Translations under genes and position numbers: made by a program
From: Thalassovita autumnalis
GTDB taxonomy: Bacteria; Pseudomonadota; Alphaproteobacteria; Rhodobacterales; Rhodobacteraceae
DNA: 64,000 nucleotides
Assembly: GCF_001458255.1 (NCBI RefSeq)
Contig: NZ_CYSB01000041.1
Coordinates: 1 to 64,000, forward strand
Direction: 5' to 3'
Shown here: in pieces, positions 33,255 to 41,831 of the stretch
Numbering within the stretch: position 1 is the stretch's first letter
How the letters are laid out: every line of letters starts with the position of its first letter
Notes under the pieces: generated by a model
Databases searched by the model: none
The model's input: only the letters and a program-made list of their open reading frames with translations
What the model was told of the DNA's origin: nothing

Positions 33255-34142
33255 ATGACCACCGCTGCCACCGACCTGCGCCAAGCAAATTTGATCGGCG
33301 CCCTTTGGATGGTGCTGGCTATGGTGCTGTTTGCCATTGAAGATGCGCTGCTGAAACAGGCGGCGCTGACGGTTTCCGTCGGGCAGGTGATGCTGTGTTT
33401 TGGCTTTGGTGGGGCGGTTGTGTTTGCACTGCACCTCTTGGCCACCGGACAACGGCTGTTTCACCCTGATGTGCTGTCCCTGCCGATGCGCATCCGCGTG
33501 GTGTTTGAGGTGCTGGGCCGTCTGTTTTACGTGCTGGCCGTTGCCTTGGCCCCGCTGTCCTCGGCCACAGTGATCCTGCAGGCCACGCCGCTGGTCGTTG
33601 TGGCCGCGGCGGCGCTGATTTTTGGCGAAAAGGTGGGCTGGCGGCGCTGGTTAGCGATTCTGATCGGCCTGACTGGCGTTCTGGTGATTCTGCGCCCGAC
33701 CGGGGACAGTTTCACCATGTTATCGGTTCTGGCGGTGCTGGGGATGCTGGGGTTCGCCGGGCGCGATCTGGCCAGCCGCGCCGCGCCAGGAACGCTCAGC
33801 ACATCGACGCTGGGGCTTTACGGGTTCCTGTCGCTGGCCACGGCGGGCGGGCTGTTCCTGATTTGGGAAGGCAAACCGCTGGTAACACCCACACAAACCG
33901 ACCTTGGCCTGATGGCCATTGTGATCTTCGTTGGCATCTTCGCCTATAGTTCCCTGATGAAAGCCATGCGCACCGGCGAGGTTTCCGCCGTCACCCCCTT
34001 CCGCTATTCGCGCCTGCTGTTTGGCGTCGGGATCGGCGTGGTCTGGTTTGACGAAAGCTTTGACGGCTATATGGCCATCGGCAGCGGTCTGATCGTCCTC
34101 TCCGGCCTGTTCATCCTGTGGCGCGGCAAACAGGCGCGCTAA
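33255..34142 (+). CDS. DMT-superfamily (EamA) transporter
   Basis: The 295-residue protein shows ten hydrophobic segments in two EamA repeats, with LAPLSSATVILQATPLVVVAAAALIFGEKVGWRRW at the end of the first (read in part) and GEVSAVTPFRYSRLLFG in the second. It is an inner-membrane drug/metabolite-type exporter of unknown substrate. The start is ATG 33255 (MTTAATDL) behind AAAGG. The frame beginning 33195 would run through the preceding hairpin. Another EamA transporter of different sequence lies at 37190-38056. Confidence 0.87.
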   Translation: MTTAATDLRQANLIGALWMVLAMVLFAIEDALLKQAALTVSVGQVMLCFGFGGAVVFALHLLATGQRLFHPDVLSLPMRIRVVFEVLGRLFYVLAVALAPLSSATVILQATPLVVVAAAALIFGEKVGWRRWLAILIGLTGVLVILRPTGDSFTMLSVLAVLGMLGFAGRDLASRAAPGTLSTSTLGLYGFLSLATAGGLFLIWEGKPLVTPTQTDLGLMAIVIFVGIFAYSSLMKAMRTGEVSAVTPFRYSRLLFGVGIGVVWFDESFDGYMAIGSGLIVLSGLFILWRGKQAR

Positions 34143-34172
34143 ACGAAAACACCCGGACCAAAGGCCCGGGTG
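34142..34172 (-). terminator. Terminator of dapA, possibly shared with the DMT gene
   Basis: CACCCGG (34150-34156) and CCGGGTG (34166-34172) pair around nine bases. On the minus strand TTTTCGTTT follows, supporting termination of dapA. Confidence 0.75.
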
Positions 34173-34198
34173 ATCCGTATTTCTAACAACGCTGCGGC

Positions 34199-35071
34199 TT
34201 AGAGCAGACCAGCGTGGGCCAGCGCGGCGTCCAGCGCCTCTTTGGTGCTGTCGCTCAGGCCGGTCAGCGGCAGACGCACCTCTTCGCTGCACAAGCCCAG
34301 TTTCGACATGGCGTATTTGGCGCCAACCAGACCTGGCTCGATAAAGATCGCTTCGTGCAGCGGCATCAGCTTATCCTGATATTCCAATGCTTTGGCGTAA
34401 TCGCCTGCCAGGGTGGCGGCCTGGAATTCGGCGCAGAGCTTCGGCGCAACGTTTGCAGTGACCGAGATGCAGCCAACCCCGCCATGCGCGTTGAAGCCCA
34501 GTGCGGTCGCGTCTTCACCCGACATTTGCACAAAATCTGCACCGCAGGCAGCGCGCTGCTGGCTGACGCGGGCGATATCGCCGGTGGCATCTTTCACACC
34601 GATGATGCGCGGCAGTTTGGCCAGCTCACCCATAGTTTCCGGGGTCATGTCGATCACCGAACGACCCGGAATATTGTAGATGATGATCGGCAATTCGCAG
34701 CAATCATGCAGCGCGGTGAAATGCGCAATCAAGCCGCGCTGAGTCGGCTTGTTGTAGTAAGGGGTCACAACCAGTGCCGCATCTGCACCCACCTTTTCGG
34801 CGTGCTGCATGAAACGGATGCCTTCCAGCGTGTTGTTGCTGCCGGCACCTGCGATCACCGGCACACGGCCAGCGGAGGCTTTCACCACCTCTTCGATCAC
34901 AGTTTCATGCTCTTCATGCGTCAGGGTGGGGCTTTCGCCCGTGGTGCCAACCGGCACAAACCCGTTGGTGCCTTCACCAATATGCCACTCGATCAGCTTC
35001 TTGAGCGTCTCCAGATCCAGCTCGCCGTTTTTGAACGGCGTGACCAATGCAGGAAAAGATCCTTTGAACAT
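34199..35071 (-). CDS. dapA: 4-hydroxy-tetrahydrodipicolinate synthase
   Basis: The 290-residue protein has the DapA signature [14 protein letters not shown], the YNIPGRS segment and the Schiff-base lysine in [10 protein letters not shown]. It condenses pyruvate with aspartate semialdehyde, the first committed step to lysine and meso-diaminopimelate. GAAGGAG precedes ATG 35071 ([13 protein letters not shown]), making the longer frame unlikely. It is transcribed away from the lytic transglycosylase gene, so the two share a 171-base promoter region. Length is normal. Confidence 0.96.
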   Translation of the reverse strand: MFKGSFPALVTPFKNGELDLETLKKLIEWHIGEGTNGFVPVGTTGESPTLTHEEHETVIEEVVKASAGRVPVIAGAGSNNTLEGIRFMQHAEKVGADAALVVTPYYNKPTQRGLIAHFTALHDCCELPIIIYNIPGRSVIDMTPETMGELAKLPRIIGVKDATGDIARVSQQRAACGADFVQMSGEDATALGFNAHGGVGCISVTANVAPKLCAEFQAATLAGDYAKALEYQDKLMPLHEAIFIEPGLVGAKYAMSKLGLCSEEVRLPLTGLSDSTKEALDAALAHAGLL

Positions 35072-35242
35072 GCGACACTCCTTCTTCGTCGTGGCGGGCA
35101 ACAGGCCCGGATGATTAATCGTGGCTTACCGGCGGGATGGTCCAAAGGGTGGCGGGATGTCGCCGTCGTGATTTGCCCCATAGGACCGCCGGACATAAGC
35201 TGCGGTTGTCTATCCCCGGATCCTTTGGAAACGCAAGTCATC

Positions 35243-37216
35243 ATGCGCCTCTTTCCCCTTCTTCTTTGCATTTCCTTGTCCAGTGGTGCGCTGGCGCAAG
35301 CGTCTGGCACCCCCGAATCGGGGGCAGCGGCCGGGCCCAAGCCCCTTGCGGCGGCACTGAATGCGGTTGCCTCCAAAGATTGGACCAAGGCCGAGGCACT
35401 GGCGGCCCGCGCGGGTGGTGCGGTGGCCACGGATCTGGTGGAATGGCATCGGCTGCGCGCTGCTGAGGGCACCGCAGCTGACGTTAGCGCGTTTTTGGAG
35501 AGGCGCGGCGATTGGCCGGGGCTGAAACTGCTGCGCAAACGGATGGAACCAGCGATGGCCAAGGGATCCGCGGCGCAGATCATCACCTTTTACGCGCCGC
35601 AGCCACCGCAAACCGGTGTTGGATTGCTGAGCTATGCCAAAGCCTTGCAGTCCGCCGGCAAACAAGCTGAGGCTGAGGCCGCCGTGATTGCAGGCTGGCG
35701 CAGCATCTCGCTCAAATCTGGCGAAAACACGGCCCTTAGGGCGGAATTTGGCAAGGTTCTGGCGCCCCATCACACCGCACGGCTGGACATGGCGCTGTGG
35801 AAAGGCTGGCAGCAAAACACCGCAGATATGGTGCCCCTTGTCGGAAAAGACTGGCAGGCCCTGGCCGCCGCACGGCGCGGTTTGCAGCGCAATGTCAAAG
35901 GGGTCGACGGTCTGATCGCCGCTGTGCCCGCAACGCTCGCGAATGATCCCGGGCTGGCCTATGAGCGGTATCAATGGCGGCTGCGCAAAGGGCGGCGCGC
36001 GGATGCGATTGAGCTGATGTTGGACCGCAGCCCCGACCAGCTGGGGCAGGCGGACAATTGGGGCCGGTCGCGCCGCGACCTGACCCGCCGCTTGATGCGC
36101 GCTGGTGAGATGAAGAAGGCCTATCAGCTGGCCTCGCAACACGGGCTGACGACGGGGCGCAACTTTGCCGATCTGGAATGGCTGTCGGGCTATCTGGCGC
36201 TGCGGTTCCTGAACCGCCCCGATCTGGCCAAGACCCATTTTGAAAACTTCCGCGCGGACGTCTTCACCCCCATTTCGCTGGGTCGCGCCGGCTATTGGCA
36301 GGGCCGCGCTGAGGAGGCCATGGGCAACTCCGAGGCTGCCAAAGCCGCATATGCGTTTGGAGCGCAGTATCAGACCAGTTTTTACGGTCTGCTGGCGGCC
36401 GAAAAGGCTGGGGTGGGGTTTGATCCCGCGCTGACCGGACAGACGCGCCACCCGGGCTGGCAGCAGGCTGGCTTTGCGGGCTCCAGCAACTTTGAGGCCG
36501 CACTGCTGCTGATAAACGCCGGGGACCTGGTGCTGGCTGAACGATTCCTGCGCCATATGACCGAAACCCTGCCCGAAGCTGAGATTCACCAATTGGGGGA
36601 TCTGCTGATCGAGCTGGGACAGCCACATCTGGCGGTGATGGTGGGCAAACAGGCTGCCCAACGGGGGTTGACCATCGCAAACCCCTATTACCCGCTGCAC
36701 CCGTTGACCCAGACCCAACTGGCGGCGCAGCCGGAAATGGCATTGGCCATCGCCAGACGTGAAAGCGAATTTGATCCCTCAGTGGTGTCCCATGCTGGGG
36801 CGGAGGGGCTGATGCAGGTGATGCCCGCCACTGCCAAACTGGTGGCGAAGCGGATAGGCGTCAAACATGATCCGGCGGCGATGCTGACGAACTGGCAGTA
36901 TAACGCGCTGCTAGGGGCGGCCTATCTGGCGCAGTTGGGGGAGGAATTTGATGGCAATGTGCTGCTGGTCTCGGCGGGCTATAACGCCGGGCCGAAACGG
37001 CCGATCCGCTGGATGCAGGACCGCGGCGATCCTCGATCAGCCAAAGTGGATGTGATCGACTGGATTGAGTTCATCCCGTTTAATGAGACCCGCAATTACG
37101 TCATGCGCGTGGCCGAAAGCCTGCCGATCTACCGCGCGCAACTGGGCAAGGATCCCCTGCCGCAGCCCTTTACCGATGAGCTGAAAGGCTCAAGCGTTTT
37201 GCCGCTCTCGCCATAG
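35243..37216 (+). CDS. slt: Soluble lytic murein transglycosylase
   Basis: The 657-residue protein has a signal peptide (MRLFPLLLCISLSSGALAQ), a long alpha-superhelical region (about 30-470) and a C-terminal SLT domain. The catalytic glutamate is Glu507 in ARRESEFDPS, followed by AEGLMQVMPATAK and SAGYNAGPKRPIRWM. It cleaves peptidoglycan with formation of 1,6-anhydro-muropeptides in the periplasm. The reading frame is open far upstream, but the signal peptide fixes the start at ATG 35243. Its last 27 bases overlap the convergent DMT transporter gene. Confidence 0.94.
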   Translation: MRLFPLLLCISLSSGALAQASGTPESGAAAGPKPLAAALNAVASKDWTKAEALAARAGGAVATDLVEWHRLRAAEGTAADVSAFLERRGDWPGLKLLRKRMEPAMAKGSAAQIITFYAPQPPQTGVGLLSYAKALQSAGKQAEAEAAVIAGWRSISLKSGENTALRAEFGKVLAPHHTARLDMALWKGWQQNTADMVPLVGKDWQALAAARRGLQRNVKGVDGLIAAVPATLANDPGLAYERYQWRLRKGRRADAIELMLDRSPDQLGQADNWGRSRRDLTRRLMRAGEMKKAYQLASQHGLTTGRNFADLEWLSGYLALRFLNRPDLAKTHFENFRADVFTPISLGRAGYWQGRAEEAMGNSEAAKAAYAFGAQYQTSFYGLLAAEKAGVGFDPALTGQTRHPGWQQAGFAGSSNFEAALLLINAGDLVLAERFLRHMTETLPEAEIHQLGDLLIELGQPHLAVMVGKQAAQRGLTIANPYYPLHPLTQTQLAAQPEMALAIARRESEFDPSVVSHAGAEGLMQVMPATAKLVAKRIGVKHDPAAMLTNWQYNALLGAAYLAQLGEEFDGNVLLVSAGYNAGPKRPIRWMQDRGDPRSAKVDVIDWIEFIPFNETRNYVMRVAESLPIYRAQLGKDPLPQPFTDELKGSSVLPLSP

Positions 37217-38056
37217 GGTGAAGAGGCCTGCCGCCACAATGATCGAAGCGCCAAGCGCCACGTTCCAACGGATCGTTTCGTCAAAGAGCGTGACCCCTAG
37301 CGCAGAGGCAAAAACCAGCTGCAGATAGGCAAAGGGCTGCACTGCGCTGGCCTCGGCCACCTCATAGCATTTGATCAGCAGGAAGTGGCCAAAGGCGCCG
37401 CTGACACAGAGGGTTGCCATCCAGATCCAATCCCCGCCTGACATCGGCTGCCAAAACCAGATGCCTACCGCGGTCATCGCCACCGAACCCACCGTGCCGG
37501 TCCAGAAAAATGAGGTGCTGGCGCTGTCCTTGCGGGCCACATAACGGGTCAGCAGACCGTAAAGTGCAAACATCAGGGCCGACAGGAACGGCACCAAGGC
37601 CTCAACCTGAAAGACACCAAAGCCGGGCTGCAGAATGATCAGTACTCCGACAAAGCCAAAGCCGATCGCCACCCAGCGCCGCCAGCCGACGCTTTCGCCC
37701 AGAACCGGCCCGCTGAGGGCGGCAATCATCAGGGGATAAGCGGCAAAAACCGCGTGGCTTTCGACCAGGCCCAACAGGGTAAATCCGTAAACCGCCACAC
37801 AAATTTCTGCCACCAGCAGCACCGCGCGAAAGCTTTGCATCAGCGGTTGATCCGTACGCGCCGCCTGTTTCAGACCGCCCGAGGCGCGGCTGGCAATGGC
37901 GATCACAAAGGCCGCAAAGAACCAGTAACGGATCATGATCACCATGAAGGTGTTATATTCCGCCGCCAGATGTTTCGAGATGCCATCCTGCAGTGCAAAG
38001 ACCAGCGTCGTGGCGGCCATCAGAATGATGCCCAGCTTGGTGTTATTGCCACTCAT
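37190..38056 (-). CDS. DMT-superfamily (EamA) transporter
   Basis: The 288-residue protein has ten membrane segments in two EamA halves. The first ends with GLVESHAVFAAYPLMIAALSG and LGESVGWRRWVAIGFGFVGV, the second with VAEASAVQPFAYLQLVFASALG. It is probably an inner-membrane metabolite exporter; the substrate is unknown. The start at ATG 38056 (MSGNNTKLGIILM) lies 22 bases after mnmD, so it may share that transcript. The 3' end overlaps slt on the other strand by 27 bases. Confidence 0.87.
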   Translation of the reverse strand: MSGNNTKLGIILMAATTLVFALQDGISKHLAAEYNTFMVIMIRYWFFAAFVIAIASRASGGLKQAARTDQPLMQSFRAVLLVAEICVAVYGFTLLGLVESHAVFAAYPLMIAALSGPVLGESVGWRRWVAIGFGFVGVLIILQPGFGVFQVEALVPFLSALMFALYGLLTRYVARKDSASTSFFWTGTVGSVAMTAVGIWFWQPMSGGDWIWMATLCVSGAFGHFLLIKCYEVAEASAVQPFAYLQLVFASALGVTLFDETIRWNVALGASIIVAAGLFTLWRERQNA

Positions 38057-38078
38057 GCGCTGCCCTCCGCTGCTGTGG

Positions 38079-38768
38079 TTAGCCCTGCGCGGCCGGCCCA
38101 GACATGCGAGCCACCGTCATATGCCTTTTACGGCCATAGCCAGGGATACGCTCTACCGTAAAACCCGCATCGGTCAGACCACGCCGCACGAAACCCGCCG
38201 CAGTGTAAGTTGCCGCCGTTCCATCCGGTGCCGTATGGGCGCCAACCGCCCACATCAGCTCGGGCGACCAAAGCTCGGGATTTTTGGCCGGCGAAAACCC
38301 ATCCAGGAACCAGGCATCCGCCCTGCCCTGCCACAGCGGCAAAGTTTCGCGCGCATCGCCACGCACCATTTCAAATTCCAGATCGGGCAGGGAAATCCGA
38401 TGCAGATCGTCAGACCAATGCGGTTCCAGATCCGCCGCCACATCCGCAATTTCGGGGAAGGCTGCCTGCGCCCGGATCATTTCCGCAGGCGTCATCGGAA
38501 AGGCCTCAAACGTGGTGAAATGCAGCTTGCCCGCCACGCCGGAGGCGCGCCACATCTGCAACGCTGCCAGCAGGTTGAGACCGGTGCCAAAGCCCAGTTC
38601 TGCCACATGAAACCCATCGCGGAACCGCGCCGGCAGGTCATTGCCCGCCAGAAACACATGGCCGGTTTCAGCCAGGCCGTTTTCCAGTGAGAAATACGGA
38701 TCATCAAACCGGGTCGAGACCGGAATACGGTCCTCGCGCCATTCCAACTCGGCACGCTGGTCTTGCAT
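38079..38768 (-). CDS. mnmD: tRNA (5-methylaminomethyl-2-thiouridine)-methyltransferase, MnmC N-domain only
   Basis: The 229-residue protein matches the methyltransferase half of MnmC. It has LEWREDRIPVSTRFDDPYFS, the SAM-binding ELGFGTGLNLLA and the characteristic FLDGFSPAKNPELWS. It adds the last methyl group to mnm5(s2)U34 of tRNA. ATG 38768 follows AGGGA at good spacing. In Escherichia coli this domain is fused to an FAD oxidase; here the matching oxidase is a separate gene starting 66 bases away on the opposite strand. The long frame to 39131 is an antisense artefact across that gene. Confidence 0.9.
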   Translation of the reverse strand: MQDQRAELEWREDRIPVSTRFDDPYFSLENGLAETGHVFLAGNDLPARFRDGFHVAELGFGTGLNLLAALQMWRASGVAGKLHFTTFEAFPMTPAEMIRAQAAFPEIADVAADLEPHWSDDLHRISLPDLEFEMVRGDARETLPLWQGRADAWFLDGFSPAKNPELWSPELMWAVGAHTAPDGTAATYTAAGFVRRGLTDAGFTVERIPGYGRKRHMTVARMSGPAAQG

Positions 38769-38834
38769 CTGGGGATCCCTTAAGGAAGCTGGTGAACAAG
38801 GCCGGGACAATGCAGCGGGGCGAGGGTAATGGCA

Positions 38835-39887
38835 ATGGCGGATGTGACGATCTATGGCGCAGGCATCTTTGGCCTGTCGATCGGCTGGACCTGCCTGCAG
38901 CGTGGCGCAAGCGTGCGTGTCATCGATCCTTTTGGGCCGGGGGCCGGATCCAGCGGCGGGGTCGTCGGCGCCTTGGCCCCGCATGTGCCCGAAAACTGGA
39001 ACACCAAGAAGGCGTTTCAATTCGACAGCCTGATCATGGCGCAGGGGTTCTGGCAGGCGGTGGAGGATGCCGGCGGCAAAAGCGCGGGCTATGGCCGGAC
39101 CGGGCGGCTGCAACCGATAGCAGATGAGCACGCGCTGGACCTAGCAAGGGCAAGGGCCGAAACCGCGCAGGATCTGTGGCGCGGTCTGGCGCAGTGGCTG
39201 GTCATCCCGGCGGCTGAGGCCGGTGATTGGGCCCCGATCAGCCCAACAGGGTTTCTGATCCACGACACGCTGACCGCCCGGATGCATCCCCGCCGCGCCT
39301 GCGCCGCCCTGGTCGCCGCGATCCGCGCCAAGGGTGGCGAGGTTGTCAGCGAAGGCGTGGCAGAGGGTCAGGTTCTATGGGCCACCGGTGTGGCGGATTT
39401 GCAGGCAATCACTGCGGCGCGACCGCGGATTTTTGGCAATGGTATCAAGGGGCAAGGCGCCTCGCTACGGGTTGAGCCGGATGCGCGTGACGCCTTGAAG
39501 ACCGCACCACAGCTTTTTGCTGATTCCGTTCATGTCGTGCCGCATGCGGACGGTACGGTGGCCATCGGCTCGACCAGTGAGCGTGAGTATGAGGATCCAA
39601 CATCGGTTGATGACCAGTTGGAGGCCGTGATTGAACGTGCCCGTCAGGCGGTGCCCCTTTTGCGCGACGCCGAAGTTGTTGATCGCTGGGCGGGGGTGCG
39701 CCCACGCAGCCGGTCCCGCGCCCCGGTTCTGGGGGCCCATCCGCTGCATCCCGGTCAGTTCATCGCAAACGGTGGCTTCAAGATCGGCTTTGGCATGGCG
39801 CCAAAGGTGGCCGAGGTCATGGCCGATCTGTTGCTGGAGGATGTGGATAGGATCCCCGAGGCATTCCGGCCAGAAGCAAGTTTTTAG
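38835..39887 (+). CDS. FAD-dependent oxidoreductase, MnmC C-domain-like
   Basis: The product is about 350 residues. It has an N-terminal Rossmann FAD motif (DVTIYGAGIFGLSIGWTCLQ), a DAO-type fold and C-terminal RWAGVRPRSRSRAPVLGAHP and FIANGGFKIGFGMAPKVAEV. These resemble the oxidase half of MnmC, which converts cmnm5U34 to nm5U34 in tRNA. It is divergent from mnmD, which supports the assignment. A general amino-acid oxidase of the DAO family is the alternative. ATG 38835 is chosen over 38829 because GAGGG is then spaced eight bases away. Confidence 0.78.
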   Translation: MADVTIYGAGIFGLSIGWTCLQRGASVRVIDPFGPGAGSSGGVVGALAPHVPENWNTKKAFQFDSLIMAQGFWQAVEDAGGKSAGYGRTGRLQPIADEHALDLARARAETAQDLWRGLAQWLVIPAAEAGDWAPISPTGFLIHDTLTARMHPRRACAALVAAIRAKGGEVVSEGVAEGQVLWATGVADLQAITAARPRIFGNGIKGQGASLRVEPDARDALKTAPQLFADSVHVVPHADGTVAIGSTSEREYEDPTSVDDQLEAVIERARQAVPLLRDAEVVDRWAGVRPRSRSRAPVLGAHPLHPGQFIANGGFKIGFGMAPKVAEVMADLLLEDVDRIPEAFRPEASF

Positions 39888-39909
39888 ACGGAAGCAACCA
39901 ACAACCTCA

Positions 39910-40033
39910 GGTTCGCGCCCGAACCCGAGGGCGGCTCAATGCAGGCGCACACGCTCTTTTCACCCGCGACATTTCGATGGCTAACACCGTTGCAAATCGC
40001 GCCCGCCCTTGGGGGCGGGGTCGGGCGCGAACC
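39910..40033. repeat. Long inverted-repeat element after the MnmC-like oxidase
   Basis: Perfect 13-base arms GGTTCGCGCCCGA (39910-39922) and TCGGGCGCGAACC (40021-40033) enclose a second pair of arms, 39924-39934 with 40004-40014, with a single mismatch that would be a G-U pair in RNA. The enclosed 69 bases have no gene. The structure starts 22 bases after a stop codon. It may be a dispersed MITE-like repeat or a structured 3' UTR. Confidence 0.5.
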
Positions 40034-40061
40034 GGACCGCTTCGCGATCCGGTGGATCGAA

Positions 40062-40085
40062 AAAGGGGCGCCGCAGCGCCCCTTT
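40062..40085 (-). terminator. Terminator of the adenosine kinase gene
   Basis: On the minus strand AAAGGGGCGC and GCGCCCCTTT pair around four bases and run into a TTTTT tract, 27 bases past the stop codon. Confidence 0.85.
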
Positions 40086-40112
40086 CCAAACTCCCGAAGG
40101 TCCCTCAACCCA

Positions 40113-41099
40113 TCAGTCGATCAGACCCGCCTGACGGAACAGGCCGGGCAGGTTTGCCTCGGGCCGGGCACCGAAGTGGCTGATCACCTCGGCCGCGGCG
40201 ATACAGCCCATGCGGCCAGCAACCTCCAGCGAGGCACCGGTGGCATAGCCATAGAGGAACCCGGCGGCGAACTGATCACCTGCGCCAGTGGCGTCAACCG
40301 GGGTGATTTCATTTACGGGCACGCTGACCTTTTCATCGCCGCGCAACAGAACCACATCGTGGCCGGACCGGGTGCAGACCACCATGCCAGCATCCTGCGC
40401 GGCCTGCTCGAGGGCGGAGGACAGATCGGTTTCATAAAGCGAGGACCATTCGTGCTCATTGCCGATCACGTAATCCAGTTCCTTCACCAGACGGCGGAAA
40501 TCGCCCCGGTGACGGTCCACACAGAACGGATCAGACAGGGCGATACCGGCTTTACCACCGGCGGCCTGGCACAGTTTGGCTGCGCGCTCAAAGGCCTCTT
40601 TGCCTTTGGGCTTGTCGTAGAGATACCCCTCAAGGAACAGGATCTCGGTATCACCTGCAACCTCATCCGAGACGTCATCCGGGCCCAGCTCGGACGAGAT
40701 GCCAAGATAGGTGTTCATCGAGCGTTCGCCATCGGGCGAGACAAAGATCATCGAGCGTGAGGTGGGCAGTTCGCCCCCGGCCACCGGTGGGTTCACGAAG
40801 GTGGAGCCGTCTTTTGCCATTTCCTCAGCATAGAACCGGCCCAGCGCATCGTCATGAACGCGGCCGATGAAGCCGGTGGTCAGCCCCAGATTGCCAAGCC
40901 CCGCCAGCGTGTTGGCAACAGAACCACCCGGCACCTGCTTGCGGTTTTCCATGGCGCCATACAGCAGTTCACCACGTTCGCGTTCAACCAGCTGCATAAT
41001 GCCTTTCTGAATGCCCATCAGATCCAGGAAACTGTCATCTGACTGGCTGAGAACATCAACGATGGCGTTGCCGATGCCGACAACCTGATACTTTTTCAT
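40113..41099 (-). CDS. Adenosine kinase-like PfkB-family sugar kinase
   Basis: The 328-residue protein begins MKKYQVVGIGNAIVDVLSQ and has PGGSVANTLAGLGNLG (PfkB signature 1). The C-terminal PVDATGAGDQFAAGFLYG contains the catalytic Asp and anion hole. Roseobacter relatives are annotated as adenosine kinases, but specificity in this family is hard to read. It uses ATP to phosphorylate a nucleoside or sugar. It follows nth with a four-base stop/start overlap and is the last gene before a strong terminator. Confidence 0.85.
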   Translation of the reverse strand: MKKYQVVGIGNAIVDVLSQSDDSFLDLMGIQKGIMQLVERERGELLYGAMENRKQVPGGSVANTLAGLGNLGLTTGFIGRVHDDALGRFYAEEMAKDGSTFVNPPVAGGELPTSRSMIFVSPDGERSMNTYLGISSELGPDDVSDEVAGDTEILFLEGYLYDKPKGKEAFERAAKLCQAAGGKAGIALSDPFCVDRHRGDFRRLVKELDYVIGNEHEWSSLYETDLSSALEQAAQDAGMVVCTRSGHDVVLLRGDEKVSVPVNEITPVDATGAGDQFAAGFLYGYATGASLEVAGRMGCIAAAEVISHFGARPEANLPGLFRQAGLID

Positions 41100-41740
41100 G
41101 GGGTTTTATCCTCAAATTGGCACAGGTCACGGATGTGGCATGCGTTGCATTTGGGCTTGCGTGCTGTGCAGATGTAGCGCCCATGCAGGATCATCCAATG
41201 ATGGGCGTGTTGTTGAAAGTCGGTGGGGATGTGATCCTCGATGGCGCGTTCCACGGCCACCACATCTTTGCCCGGGCAGACGCCCGAGCGATTGCCGAAG
41301 CGAAAGATATGGGTGTCCACCGCCTGTGCGGGGTAGTGCCACCACATGTTGAGAACCACATTGGCTGTCTTGCGACCGACCCCTGGCAGGCTTTCGAGGG
41401 CGGCGCGGCTGTTGGGCACTTCGCCGCCGTACTCTTCGACCAGAATGCGGCTGAGCTTGATGACATTTTTGGCCTTGTTGCGATAAAGGCCGATGGTTTT
41501 GATATGCTCGATCAACTGTTCTTCACCCAGATCCAGCATCTTTTGCGGCGTGTCTGCGATCTTGAACAGCTCCGCCGTTGCCTTGTTGACCCCCTTGTCC
41601 GTTGCCTGCGCCGAAAGGGCCACAGCCACCACCAGCGTATAGGCATTCACATGATCCAGCTCCCCTTTGGGTTCGGCTTCGGAGGCCTGAAACCGGGTGA
41701 AGATCTCGCGGATGGTGTGATAGTCAAGTTGCTTGGCCAT
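41096..41740 (-). CDS. nth: Endonuclease III (DNA glycosylase/AP lyase)
   Basis: The 214-residue protein has the helix-hairpin-helix LESLPGVGRKTANVV with the catalytic lysine. The catalytic Asp is in VDTHIFRFGNR. The 4Fe-4S ligands are C-x6-C-x2-C-x5-C (CTARKPKCNACHIRDLC). It excises oxidised pyrimidines and cuts abasic sites. The start at ATG 41740 (MAKQLDYHTIREIF) gives the usual length but lacks a good Shine-Dalgarno site; a GTG at 41821 would add a low-complexity leader. Its stop overlaps the adenosine kinase start by four bases. Confidence 0.94.
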   Translation of the reverse strand: MAKQLDYHTIREIFTRFQASEAEPKGELDHVNAYTLVVAVALSAQATDKGVNKATAELFKIADTPQKMLDLGEEQLIEHIKTIGLYRNKAKNVIKLSRILVEEYGGEVPNSRAALESLPGVGRKTANVVLNMWWHYPAQAVDTHIFRFGNRSGVCPGKDVVAVERAIEDHIPTDFQQHAHHWMILHGRYICTARKPKCNACHIRDLCQFEDKTP

Positions 41741-41831
41741 AAGAAAGGGCGGGTCCGATTGCTGTTGGCGTCTGGCTGTCGAAGTCTGCCCGGTGGGGGC
41801 CTTCTTCCAGTAACGGCTCACCCATTGTTTT

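Noticed and set aside
35210-36718. 502-codon minus-strand frame opposite slt
   Set aside because: Antisense of a transglycosylase with intact signal peptide and catalytic domain.
39884-40108. Small open frame across the inverted-repeat element
   Set aside because: It has no ribosome site and its codons simply follow the repeat arms; the structure is better explained as a non-coding repeat.
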